Source of the DNA: DUNY01 sp964520055
GTDB taxonomy: Bacteria > Bacillota > Thermosediminibacteria > Thermosediminibacterales > Tepidanaerobacteraceae
Assembly: GCA_964520055.1 (NCBI GenBank)
Contig: CAZFME010000025.1
Span: 1-20,976, forward strand
Length of the DNA: 20,976 bases
Direction: 5' to 3'
The notes beneath the pieces were generated by a model. That model was not told the DNA's origin. It worked only from the letters and a program-made list of their open reading frames with translations, and searched no databases. This document shows, piece after piece, positions 1 through 6,367 of this stretch; the stretch's first letter is position 1; the number at the start of each line of letters is the position of its first letter. Made by a program: the position numbers and the translations under genes.

Positions 1-67
1 CCATGGCCAATCCCCCATTGCCTCCACCTATGACTGCAAAACACACATCCATAGGACTCATCATCAT
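1..67 (-). CDS. N-terminus of a Rossmann-fold dehydrogenase, probably opine/octopine dehydrogenase-like (partial)
   Basis: Only the first 22 codons are in the window; the gene runs off base 1. Three ATG codons in a row (65-67, 62-64, 59-61) follow a strong AAGGAGGGG site at 71-80, and I chose the outermost. The peptide contains CFAVIGGGNGGLAM, a glycine-rich dinucleotide-binding loop (GxGxxG type, here GGGNGG) right at the N-terminus. That arrangement is typical of NAD/NADP octopine (opine) dehydrogenases, though other 6-phosphogluconate-dehydrogenase-like folds start similarly. The Rossmann start is seen directly; the opine family is inference from a short stretch. The gene sits behind a c-di-AMP riboswitch and terminator, so its transcription should fall when c-di-AMP is high. 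Confidence 0.6.
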   Translation of the reverse strand, partial: MMMSPMDVCFAVIGGGNGGLAM

Positions 68-92
68 AACACCCCTCCTTTAACATGTTTTG

Positions 93-126
93 GGACAAAA
101 TTAAAGCTATGGAGATCCATAGCTTT
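93..126 (-). terminator. Riboswitch expression-platform terminator
   Basis: A perfect inverted repeat, AAAGCTATGGA (103-113) and TCCATAGCTTT (116-126), is followed on the minus strand by AATTTTGT. It lies between the c-di-AMP aptamer and the dehydrogenase start codon. That is the expected place for a regulated intrinsic terminator of a genetic-OFF switch. Confidence 0.8.
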
Positions 127-145
127 TGAGCAACTGCTTACAATA

Positions 146-328
146 GCACTCAATACTATCAACCTCCTCTTGCCACGCCTACGAGGTTAGCTGACGGGTT
201 CGGGCTGAAGAGTAGCCCTACCCTTTTGATCAAGAATAAGATATTCTTTGGTCGAAAGGGATTCACCCCAAATAATCGGTTCCCCCGCTTCTTTCAAAAT
301 GAAAGAATTAAGCGCTCAGATTGAGAGC
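146..328 (-). promoter_or_regulatory. c-di-AMP riboswitch (ydaO/yuaA family)
   Basis: The minus-strand RNA has the conserved ydaO-yuaA blocks in order: GCTTAATTCT and GAAAGAAGCGGGGGAACC (near 280-312), GGGGTGAATCCCTTT (near 256-270), an AGGGCTACTCTTCAGCCCG stem, and CCGTCAGCTAACCTCGTAGGCG split over 175-199. The ends can pair as P1: ATTGAGTGC (146-154) with the GCTCTCAAT run (320-328), with one mismatch. By family knowledge this aptamer binds cyclic di-AMP and usually stops expression when the ligand is bound. A terminator directly follows, and a consensus promoter precedes it. The aptamer is recognised from memory of the motif, not from a covariance search. Confidence 0.9.
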
Positions 329-347
329 AATTATTATGTTTCAATTC

Positions 348-376
348 ATTATAACAAATATTGTTATTGCTGTCAA
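348..376 (-). promoter_or_regulatory. Consensus sigma-A promoter of the riboswitch transcript
   Basis: On the minus strand there is a perfect TTGACA (371-376), a 17-base spacer and a perfect TATAAT (348-353). The start point should fall near 341, just ahead of the riboswitch P1 helix. Confidence 0.85.
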
Positions 377-561
377 CCATACCACATCTAATTTTTGGAG
401 TTTTTTACGACAGCAATCTACCTTTTTATTGATACTAATTCAGCCAATGATACATAACTGTGCTATAATTTTGAAAATATATACCTCCATCTGATAGATA
501 AAACCGGTCTACTGACGGAGAATCAAATCAGAACTAGGAGGTAATTACATTTCATGTTAAA

Positions 562-708
562 CTAAGCACCCTTCTTTAAGTCATCAATTTGTTCCTCAAT
601 TTCCATAATGCGAACCAAAAGTTTTACCCTGTTACCCTCATTTCTTGTCCACTGGCTTAATAGACTTTCTCTTTCCCACTCCAGCATTGATATCTTGTCT
701 CTTATCAT
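562..708 (-). CDS. Small coiled-coil-like protein of unknown function (48 aa)
   Basis: An ORF of 48 codons starts at an ATG (706-708) placed 7-8 bases after AGGAGG and ends at TAG (562-564). The product is highly charged, rich in Glu, Lys, Arg and Leu, with a heptad-like C-terminal half (LLVRIMEIEEQIDDLKKG), so a single amphipathic helix or short coiled coil is likely. There is no signal peptide, membrane segment or cysteine. It looks like an independent minus-strand unit upstream of the riboswitch promoter. I do not recognise a family; it lacks the SxxxD motif of Spo0E phosphatases. The good ribosome binding site is the main support. Confidence 0.6.
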   Translation of the reverse strand: MIRDKISMLEWERESLLSQWTRNEGNRVKLLVRIMEIEEQIDDLKKGA

Positions 709-954
709 CTTAATATCCTCCTGTATCATTTAATTATGCTATTTAATATAAATATTTTAATAATATCTTATGTCTTAATTATCAAAAAGTCAATAGCTAC
801 ATATAGCACGGCTGCAATTAAAGTCGTTTATTTTGAAAAATATGTAAGTCATATGATGTATGGATTTCAGGGACTTTTCTTCGTTTTATTTTAATACTTT
901 TAAAGGAATATTACCATATTTTACAAGACTTTTTTGTCGGAACTGTTTTTTTAT

Positions 955-983
955 TTGTGATAAGACTTTTTTTATATTATAAT
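955..983 (+). promoter_or_regulatory. Probable promoter of ddl; rest of 709-1069 otherwise featureless
   Basis: TTGTGA (955-960) and a perfect TATAAT (978-983) are separated by 17 bases, with the start expected near 990, about 80 bases before ddl. The remaining AT-rich sequence between 709 and 954 shows no ORF, repeat or RNA signature that I can support. Confidence 0.6.
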
Positions 984-1069
984 GAATACCATACTAATAA
1001 TTACTTAAAATGAATTTTCGATTGGGTTAGTTCCCCATTTCACATTAAACTTCGAAAGGAGTGCTCCTA

Positions 1070-2161
1070 GTGGAAAAGATGAAGGTCGGCATCGTCTTTG
1101 GAGGCCAATCCGGCGAACATGAGGTATCATTGATGTCATCCGTTTCAGTCATGAAAGTAATGGATAAAATAAAATATGACATTATACCCATAGGAATAAC
1201 AAAAAAAGGAAACTGGAAGCTTTTTTTAGGCGATATATCAAAAATTGAGGACGGCAGTTGGGTAGAGGAAGCCGTTCCTGCCTTGCTGTCTCCTGACCCT
1301 AAGCACAAATGCATAATAACCTTAATTGACGGCAAAGAAAGCCGTTATTATCTAGATGTGGTTTTCCCTGTCTTGCATGGTCCCCGTGGAGAAGACGGAA
1401 CTGTGCAGAGCCTTTTTGAAATGATGAATATACCTTATGTAAGCTGTGGTGTTACTGCTTCAGCTCTTTGTATGGATAAAGTCTTTGCAAAAAAAATACT
1501 TGAGCAAAACGGTCTGCCCATAGTGGATTATAAGGTATTTTACAAGCAAGAGCTGCTTGTCCGAATGCCGGAAATCCTGTCGGAGCTGGAGGATTATTTG
1601 AACTACCCCTGTTTTGTTAAACCCGCTAATTTGGGGTCAAGTGTGGGCATTAGCAAAGCCCGAAATCGGGATGAGTTAAAGTCAGCTCTCATGCTGGCAG
1701 CACAATATGATACCAAAATGCTTGTGGAAAAATTTATTGATGCACGTGAAATAGAATGTTCGGTTCTGGGAAATGACGAGCCAAGAGCTTCATTGCCCGG
1801 GGAAATAATCCCTAGTCGTGATTTTTATGATTACACAGCAAAGTACTTAGATGGTGACAAATCCGAACTATTACTACCCGCCCCTGTCTCTAAAAAAGAC
1901 GTAACCAGAATTCAGGAATTGGCGGTAAAAGCCTTCAAGGCTTTAGATTGCAGCGGTATGGCCCGGGTGGATTTTCTCATGAGTAAAGTCTCGGGTAATA
2001 TATATATAAACGAACTGAACACCATTCCAGGTTTTACCAGCATCAGCATGTATCCTAAGATGTGGGAAGTTTCCGGTCTCCCATATAAGGACCTTATAGA
2101 TGAGCTGATTGAGCTCGCTTTTAAGCGGCACCGGAAAAAGAACGAATTAAAATTAGCATAG
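1070..2161 (+). CDS. ddl: D-alanine--D-alanine ligase
   Basis: This ATP-grasp enzyme joins two D-alanines in the cytoplasm for the peptidoglycan stem peptide. The protein (363 aa, usual length) begins with the family block VGIVFGGQSGEHEVS, followed by HGPRGEDGT near residue 105, the ATP-binding loop KPANLGSSVGIS near 185, and the metal-binding C-terminal block ELNTIPGFT near 325. The omega-loop reads FYDYTAKY, the tyrosine pattern of true D-Ala-D-Ala ligases rather than VanA-type D-Ala-D-Lac ligases. AAAGGAG at 1055-1061 is 8 bases from GTG 1070, so I prefer that start. GTG 1061 overlaps the ribosome binding site, and ATG 1079 is too far away at 17 bases. It is a single-gene unit with its own promoter and terminator. 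Confidence 0.95.
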   Translation: MEKMKVGIVFGGQSGEHEVSLMSSVSVMKVMDKIKYDIIPIGITKKGNWKLFLGDISKIEDGSWVEEAVPALLSPDPKHKCIITLIDGKESRYYLDVVFPVLHGPRGEDGTVQSLFEMMNIPYVSCGVTASALCMDKVFAKKILEQNGLPIVDYKVFYKQELLVRMPEILSELEDYLNYPCFVKPANLGSSVGISKARNRDELKSALMLAAQYDTKMLVEKFIDAREIECSVLGNDEPRASLPGEIIPSRDFYDYTAKYLDGDKSELLLPAPVSKKDVTRIQELAVKAFKALDCSGMARVDFLMSKVSGNIYINELNTIPGFTSISMYPKMWEVSGLPYKDLIDELIELAFKRHRKKNELKLA

Positions 2162-2226
2162 AAAAACCTTGTTTCACATTTGTCCGCAAAACTACTTATA
2201 TTATTTCGAAATTTGTTTAAACACAG

Positions 2227-2250
2227 ATGCCGATCTTCGGCATTTTTTTA
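2227..2250 (+). terminator. Intrinsic terminator of ddl
   Basis: ATGCCGA (2227-2233) pairs with TCGGCAT (2237-2243) around a TCT loop and is followed by a run of Ts interrupted once. It lies 66 bases after the ddl stop codon. Confidence 0.9.
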
Positions 2251-2266
2251 TTTTTTATTTTATGTA

Positions 2267-2296
2267 TTGACATGTAATAGTAATTATTATTATAAT
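2267..2296 (+). promoter_or_regulatory. Promoter of the rubredoxin operon
   Basis: A perfect TTGACA (2267-2272) and a perfect TATAAT (2291-2296) are separated by 18 bases. The expected start is near 2303, which places the first transcribed bases inside the left arm of the leader inverted repeat. Confidence 0.85.
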
Positions 2297-2301
2297 GTAA
2301 T

Positions 2302-2364
2302 CATCAAAATCAAATTTCTGACAAGTTGATTTGTATCTGCTTGTAGGTTGCATTGATTTTGATG
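2302..2364 (+). promoter_or_regulatory. Self-pairing leader RNA ahead of the rubredoxin genes
   Basis: CATCAAAATCAA (2302-2313) is perfectly complementary to TTGATTTTGATG (2353-2364). A third segment, TTGATTTG (2326-2333), can also pair with the left arm (7 of 8 bases), and CAAG/CTTG can close the inside, so two mutually exclusive folds are possible. The left arm starts at or within a base of the predicted transcription start. The leader runs about 125 bases to the first ATG. No T-run follows, so it is not a plain terminator. I do not recognise a known riboswitch class. Confidence 0.45.
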
Positions 2365-2430
2365 TAATGACAAATATAATATTTTATGCTTCTGCCCCTA
2401 AATAATCATATGAAATAGGAGGTCATATCT

Positions 2431-2766
2431 ATGTCTAAATGGCAATGTGCTGTGTGTGGCTACATATTTGACGGAGATGAAGCTCCGGAAAAATGTCCTA
2501 AATGCAGCGCACCCAAGGAAAAATTTCAAAAACTTGATGATGATACCGTCGCTAAGGTGGAAAGATCCAGGTATACCAATAATCTGCATATGGAATTACT
2601 AACTTTAATGGAAAAGGTGAAAGCGGTCAGCGAAGAGGGCATCGCAGATGAACTTGATCCGCCATGTGTTCAAGTATTTGAAGTAGCTAAGATATTTGCC
2701 ATTGATATTCAACAAAGAATTAAAGCTGAGCTTAAAGGGCATATGAACAAAAACAAATGGGGTTAG
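2431..2766 (+). CDS. Rubredoxin-like iron-binding domain protein with C-terminal helical domain
   Basis: The 111-residue protein starts with a short rubredoxin-like knuckle domain. Cys6 and Cys9 (CAVCGY) and Cys22 and Cys25 (CPKCSAP, followed by KEKF) are spaced as in the rubredoxin domain of rubrerythrins and should bind one Fe(SCys)4. Residues 40-111 look all-helical. They lack the ExxH pairs of a rubrerythrin di-iron site, so this is not a full rubrerythrin. AGGAGGT sits 7 bases before the ATG. It is followed after 32 bases by a true rubredoxin gene under the same promoter, which suggests a role in electron transfer for oxygen or peroxide detoxification in an anaerobe. That role is inferred from the domain type and neighbour. 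Confidence 0.8.
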   Translation: MSKWQCAVCGYIFDGDEAPEKCPKCSAPKEKFQKLDDDTVAKVERSRYTNNLHMELLTLMEKVKAVSEEGIADELDPPCVQVFEVAKIFAIDIQQRIKAELKGHMNKNKWG

Positions 2767-2798
2767 ACCCTGATTTAATTTGATAAGGAGGAAATATC

Positions 2799-2957
2799 AT
2801 GCAAAAATGGGTTTGTACTGTATGTGGATATGTATACGACCCTGAAGTTGGAGATCCGGACGGTAAAATTGCTGCCGGCACTGCCTTTGAAGATATCCCT
2901 GATGATTGGGTATGTCCCGAATGTGGTGTAGGCAAAGACATGTTTGAAAAAGCTTAA
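2799..2957 (+). CDS. Rubredoxin
   Basis: A 52-residue protein of typical rubredoxin length. Cys6 and Cys9 (CTVCGYVYDP) and Cys39 and Cys42 (CPECGVGKDMF) form the Fe(SCys)4 site, and the PDDWVCPECG block is the family signature. Rubredoxins are cytoplasmic one-electron carriers, in clostridia often to flavodiiron proteins or rubrerythrins. AAGGAGG lies 7-8 bases before the ATG. It is the second gene of a two-gene operon closed by a terminator at 2962-2986. Confidence 0.97.
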   Translation: MQKWVCTVCGYVYDPEVGDPDGKIAAGTAFEDIPDDWVCPECGVGKDMFEKA

Positions 2958-2961
2958 TTTT

Positions 2962-2986
2962 AAAGCCCGTTTTAAAACGGGCTTTA
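2962..2986 (+). terminator. Intrinsic terminator of the rubredoxin operon
   Basis: AAAGCCCGTTTT and AAAACGGGCTTT form a perfect 12-base inverted repeat five bases after the rubredoxin stop codon, followed by ATTGTT. Confidence 0.9.
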
Positions 2987-3049
2987 TTGTTATGAAAAAC
3001 TGATATTTAGGAATCACTAGAATCGAGCAATGTCCACAGGATATTTCTA

Positions 3050-3279
3050 TTATAAATACTTATCCAAATCCTCTATTTCTACGATATCAAAAATATCTTC
3101 CGTTATTTTATCTATAGTTTCTTCTTTGGCTCCGGAAAGTTTTGCCTCATAGGATGACGGAAATGTTGCCGCATTAAGATTTCTATTTTACCCTGGCTTT
3201 TGCCTTTTTCCATACCTTTTTCGATTACGTCTTGGTATATTACGGAATCTTCAATTCTTAAACATGCCTCCTTGTAATT
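3050..3279 (-). pseudogene. Relic of an Rpn/DUF4351-type (PD-(D/E)XK transposase-like) protein, C-terminal part
   Basis: On the minus strand an open stretch without a start codon reads RIEDSVIYQDVIEKGMEKG then KSQGKIEIL. This is the EKGxEKGxxxG linker typical of the C-terminal part of Rpn-family recombination-promoting nuclease/transposase-like proteins. After about 35 codons the reading must shift frame (near 3160) to continue as YEAKLSGAKEETIDKITEDI and end at a TAA (3050-3052). An in-frame stop lies just upstream at 3280-3282. The gene is therefore truncated and frameshifted, and no function is expected. The family assignment rests on the linker and tail only. Between here and 3427 I see nothing else. 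Confidence 0.6.
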
Positions 3280-3427
3280 TTATCTACAGCTGGAATAGAC
3301 GCTCATTACCAATGTCTTAAGACATGGAGAAACTTTTAATGCCTTATAATTATTTGAATGTTATATTTTAGTTAAAATAATAAGAAATATTAGCAGTATA
3401 AATATGCAATACCCTCTTGAGATGTTG

Positions 3428-3489
3428 CAAATCACCTTTCCTTTCGTTATTATAGCTTGCACAACTCTTTATAACGGAAAGGTGATTTG
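3428..3489. repeat. 62-base inverted-repeat element
   Basis: CAAATCACCTTTCC plus GTTAT (3428-3450, with a TTTC bulge) is the reverse complement of the right arm ATAACGGAAAGGTGATTTG (3471-3489). The arms total 19 paired bases around a loop of about 20. It could be a miniature palindromic element or a folded RNA. No other copy is seen in the window. Confidence 0.6.
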
Positions 3490-3564
3490 TATAACCCCTG
3501 TACGCATAGCGGATAGTTTATTGGTTCACACGCTTGACGAGCTAAGTATATTAAAAACCAGAAT

Positions 3565-3590
3565 AAAAAAGACCCCTAGGGTCTTTTTTA
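3565..3590. terminator. Bidirectional intrinsic terminator
   Basis: AAAAAAGACCC-CTA-GGGTCTTTTTT has an A-run on one side and a T-run on the other, so it can terminate from both directions. On the minus strand it would end transcription of the IclR / alcohol dehydrogenase unit. Confidence 0.85.
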
Positions 3591-3592
3591 TT

Positions 3593-3702
3593 CTACCAGC
3601 CTTTTAGTTCTTTAATCCAGCTTATATCTTGAGCCCTTCCGAAGTTCCAACAAACTCACCTTTTTCATCTCTGACAACAAAGTAACGTATGTGGATCAGC
3701 TA
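3593..3702 (-). pseudogene. Relic of a DUF438/PAS-type protein, C-terminal end
   Basis: The minus strand encodes IHIRYFVVRDEKGEFVGTSE, closely resembling the last strands of the PAS-like domain in DUF438 proteins (RYFxVRDexGxYlGtlE). A stop follows after three more codons, but a frame change continues as SWIKELKGW and ends at TAG (3593-3595), matching the usual C-terminal block of that family. A stop codon directly precedes the stretch, so only the tail survives. Nothing further is visible up to the alcohol dehydrogenase at 3782. The family call is from memory of the motif. Confidence 0.5.
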
Positions 3703-3781
3703 GCAACTCCGGTGGAGATAACAATAACGAAATCATACCTGTATTACCCGGGAAATATGTAGAAATATACATCATTCAGTC

Positions 3782-4933
3782 TTACAAAGACTCCTTATAT
3801 ATTTTCCGTGCATCATCAAGGGTCATCTCACGAGGGCTGGATTTAAAATTGTTTATTGAATGCTCATAAGCATTTTGTGCCAGTTTTTCTATATCATTCT
3901 CCTTGATGCCGAAAGCCGATATTTTTGTTGGTAGATTTATGCTTTTCATGAATGTGCTTAGGGCTTCAACGGATTTTTCAGCGGCTTTCAAATCGGGAAG
4001 ACCTTTGGTCTTGACTCCAAAAATTTCTGCAATTGTTGCCAATTTATCCGAAGCCTTCGGATAAGAAAACCGCATAAAGGCCAAGGATACCGCTGCCAAA
4101 GTTTCACCGTGGGAAATATCATAGTATGCGCTGAGAGGGTGCCCCAAAGCATGTATACCGCAATTGCCAGCAAGGTTTATGGCAATCCCTGCAATAGTAT
4201 TTGCCCAAGCCATGGGTTCCCTGTACTTAATTTGATCTCCGTTATCATATGCACCCTTCAGATTGTCCGCTACCAAGCGCATTCCTTCAAGGGATAGGGG
4301 TTTACTTAAAGGATGACTTCTCTTACTAAGATAGGATTCCATAGAATGGAAAAATACATCTATGCCGGTAGATGCTGTCACTTTTTGAGGAACGGTCAGC
4401 ATGAGTTCAGGATCAATAATTGAAACCTTGGCAAAAGTATCAGGAGATGAAAATGACTTTTTAGCCTGTGTCTCGGGATTGGTCATAACGGCAGAATTAT
4501 TGGCTTCACTTCCCGTTCCAGCAGTGGTTGTGATAAGCACTATAGGTAGCACTTCTCCGGCTGGCTGAGCACCAAAGTAGTTGGCAATGGAATCTTCCTT
4601 TTTCACTCCAAAGGCAATACACTTGGCCGAGTCCATGGCACTGCCTCCACCCAAGCCGATGACAACATCAACTTTATTTTTACGAGCGAAATTTATTCCC
4701 CTATCGATGGTTGTAGTGAGAGGATTGGGCTGAATTTCATCAAATAGGACCCAATCAATTCCCTCCTTTCCCAAGCTTTTAGTCACTAAATCCAAATATC
4801 CTGCTTTTTTAGCACTGGATTTTCCGGTAACTATCAAGGCCTTACTGCCAAAAGTTTTTACGTGTAAACCCACTTCTTTAGCTTTTCCCCGACCAAATAT
4901 AAGTTGTGCCGGCATAAAAAATCCAAAATCCAT
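3782..4933 (-). CDS. Iron-containing (group III) alcohol dehydrogenase
   Basis: A 383-residue NAD(P)-dependent metal alcohol dehydrogenase, the usual length for the FucO/1,3-propanediol dehydrogenase family. The nucleotide-binding GLGGGSAMDSAK lies near residues 93-104, TTAGTGSE near 137-143, and the expected metal ligands are Asp192 and His196 (GIDVFFHSMES), His261 and His275 (HALGHPLSAYYDISHG). Spacing of these ligands matches the family. The true start is the ATG at 4931-4933, 8 bases after GGAGGT; a longer frame upstream lacks a ribosome binding site. It lies 90 bases after an IclR regulator on the same strand, which probably controls it. The substrate (an aldehyde or diol) cannot be told from sequence. 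Confidence 0.92.
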   Translation of the reverse strand: MDFGFFMPAQLIFGRGKAKEVGLHVKTFGSKALIVTGKSSAKKAGYLDLVTKSLGKEGIDWVLFDEIQPNPLTTTIDRGINFARKNKVDVVIGLGGGSAMDSAKCIAFGVKKEDSIANYFGAQPAGEVLPIVLITTTAGTGSEANNSAVMTNPETQAKKSFSSPDTFAKVSIIDPELMLTVPQKVTASTGIDVFFHSMESYLSKRSHPLSKPLSLEGMRLVADNLKGAYDNGDQIKYREPMAWANTIAGIAINLAGNCGIHALGHPLSAYYDISHGETLAAVSLAFMRFSYPKASDKLATIAEIFGVKTKGLPDLKAAEKSVEALSTFMKSINLPTKISAFGIKENDIEKLAQNAYEHSINNFKSSPREMTLDDARKIYKESL

Positions 4934-4960
4934 TTTAAAAACACCTCCATATTTTAAAAC

Positions 4961-5003
4961 AAAGGCTTTTTGTATAGTCGATTTTTCCATTCTAAAAGCC
5001 TTT
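4961..5003 (-). promoter_or_regulatory. Intercistronic hairpin between the IclR gene and the alcohol dehydrogenase
   Basis: AAAGGCTTTT and AAAAGCCTTT form a 10-base inverted repeat around 23 bases. On the minus strand it is followed by GTTTTAAAAT and then by the GGAGGT of the dehydrogenase. It may be a weak terminator or attenuator separating expression of the two genes. Confidence 0.4.
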
Positions 5004-5023
5004 ACCAGGATACCACGTATGGT

Positions 5024-5791
5024 CTAATATACCTTCCACCCCATTCTTCGAGATATTTTTTTCGCATATTCAATAACACTTTCAGCAATTTGTTCAAGTT
5101 TCTCTTGGATTATAGTAACAGTTGGCCCCGATACACTTATTGCGCCTATTACCTTACCCGTATAATCAAATACCGGGGCTCCTACACAACGTATGCCTTG
5201 CTCATTCTCTTCATTGTCCACGGCAAAGCCCCGCTCTTTGATCATTCTTAAGTGACGCAACAATTCTTGAGGTTCTGTAATGGTATTTGGCGTATACTTG
5301 GAGAGCCCCTGTTCTATCACTTCTTCCACGAACCGTTCACCGGAAAAAGCCAAAATAACTTTGCCCACCGCTGAAGCATGCAATGGGGCGATACGGCCTA
5401 TCTGAGAATGCATACGAATTGTCTTATTGCTGTCCAATTTATCGATATATATTGCTTTAAAACCATCGGGCACTACCAAATGCACAGTTTCATTAACCTG
5501 TTTAGAAAGCCCTTCCAGTAAGTCATGAGCTTCATTGCGAATATCCATCCGTTCAAGAATAGCTCCACCTAAAATTAAAAGTTTCATCCCTAAGCGATAT
5601 TTTTCAGATAAAGTGCTCTGTTCCACATACCCTAGGTTTAAAAGGGTAGTAAGCATGCGATGAACAGTGCTTTTATGTAAATCAACTCGATGAGAGAGTT
5701 CCGTAACACCTAATCCTTCTTTTTCCATTGCTAGTTCTTCAAGAATTTTTATCGCTCTTTCTACCGATTGGACTGTGCTATCCTGAGTCAT
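5024..5791 (-). CDS. IclR-family transcriptional regulator
   Basis: A 255-residue regulator of standard length. Residues 8-70 form the winged helix-turn-helix (VTELSHRVDLHKSTVHRML). The C-terminal effector domain shows the family block GRIAPLHASAVGKVILAF near 130-147 and GIRCVGAPVFDYTGKVIGAISVSGP near 205-230. GAGGTG precedes the ATG. It is followed on the same strand by the iron alcohol dehydrogenase, so it probably regulates that gene in response to a small aromatic, sugar-acid or aldehyde-type ligand; this is inference from position. Two TTGACT boxes lie upstream (near 5825-5870). The better one has only a fair -10, so I do not assign the promoter firmly. Confidence 0.92.
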   Translation of the reverse strand: MTQDSTVQSVERAIKILEELAMEKEGLGVTELSHRVDLHKSTVHRMLTTLLNLGYVEQSTLSEKYRLGMKLLILGGAILERMDIRNEAHDLLEGLSKQVNETVHLVVPDGFKAIYIDKLDSNKTIRMHSQIGRIAPLHASAVGKVILAFSGERFVEEVIEQGLSKYTPNTITEPQELLRHLRMIKERGFAVDNEENEQGIRCVGAPVFDYTGKVIGAISVSGPTVTIIQEKLEQIAESVIEYAKKISRRMGWKVY

Positions 5792-5916
5792 AATTTCACC
5801 TCACCATAATTAACTACTGCAAAAAGTCAATTTTGCCCTAATAATATCTATGATACTGCTGTATGAAGTCAATTTCAACCAAAAAATATCTACATATTGT
5901 TTCTGATTATAACTAA

Positions 5917-6027
5917 ACTATACTTTGTTTTACGAGAGTCATCGGCATACTCTTGCATAAATATAGTAGCATTTGGTATCAACAGTTCTTTGCACCAGCA
6001 AGTGTTTTTAATATGGTAAACTTCGGT
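5917..6027 (-). pseudogene. Relic of a second sfsA copy (about 37 codons)
   Basis: The minus strand encodes a peptide that aligns without gaps to residues 28-64 of the intact SfsA at 17544-18224. It begins TEVYHIKNTCWCKELLIPNA and continues to RKTKY; 26 of 36 residues are identical by my count. The DNA is also visibly similar to 18033-18143. A TGA replaces the codons just before the match, and another stop follows about ten codons after it, so the copy is dead. It sits alone in the 576-base gap between the IclR and MFS genes. Confidence 0.8.
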
Positions 6028-6107
6028 TCATTGCGCTTCATTTTGGCTGCTTTCTTATATGTTTAATTTCGATAAATTTTGTTATAATCCTGCTAAGCAT
6101 TAAAATA

Positions 6108-6190
6108 GTCAAGTATTCGTACTTGACCTGCTTAACAATTATACTGCTTCACTCATACATGTCAAGATACGCTTCGCTTTGCCTCTTGAC
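6108..6190. repeat. Two adjacent GTCAAG-type hairpins
   Basis: GTCAAGTA-TTCG-TACTTGAC (6108-6127) is a perfect 8-base stem with a TTCG tetraloop. GTCAAGA (6161-6167) pairs with TCTTGAC (6184-6190). The four related GTCAAG/CTTGAC half-sites within 83 bases look like a palindromic intergenic repeat. The flanking stretch to 6320 shows no gene. Confidence 0.5.
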
Positions 6191-6323
6191 ATTCCTTCCT
6201 TACGCAGTTGGTTTTAATTAGCAGCTTTCTTAAAGCTAATATTTATGAGGTCGTGTCACAAATGTTTGACTTCCCTAAACAAACCAAAAAGCTCAATATG
6301 ACCTAGAATGTTCAGGTAATTTC

Positions 6324-6332
6324 TGTTATAAT
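6324..6332 (+). promoter_or_regulatory. Extended -10 promoter for the MFS gene
   Basis: TGTTATAAT matches the extended -10 form (TGnTATAAT), 36 bases before the GTG start. No good -35 is seen, as is common for extended -10 promoters. Confidence 0.5.
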
Positions 6333-6367
6333 ATATTTATTTGTAAATACATGTTGGAGGTCTTTAA

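Noticed and set aside
1061..1069. GTG 1061 as the start of ddl
   Set aside because: This codon overlaps the ribosome binding site itself; GTG 1070 has proper spacing.
2302..2364. Reading the rubredoxin leader repeat as a transcription terminator
   Set aside because: No T-run follows the right arm, and the repeat starts at the predicted transcription start rather than at a gene end.
3404..3607. A 67-codon plus-strand open frame
   Set aside because: It runs through the palindromic element and the bidirectional terminator, has no ribosome binding site and no family likeness.
4970..5251. A 93-codon plus-strand open frame
   Set aside because: It is antisense to the IclR regulator and its composition is that of a shadow frame.
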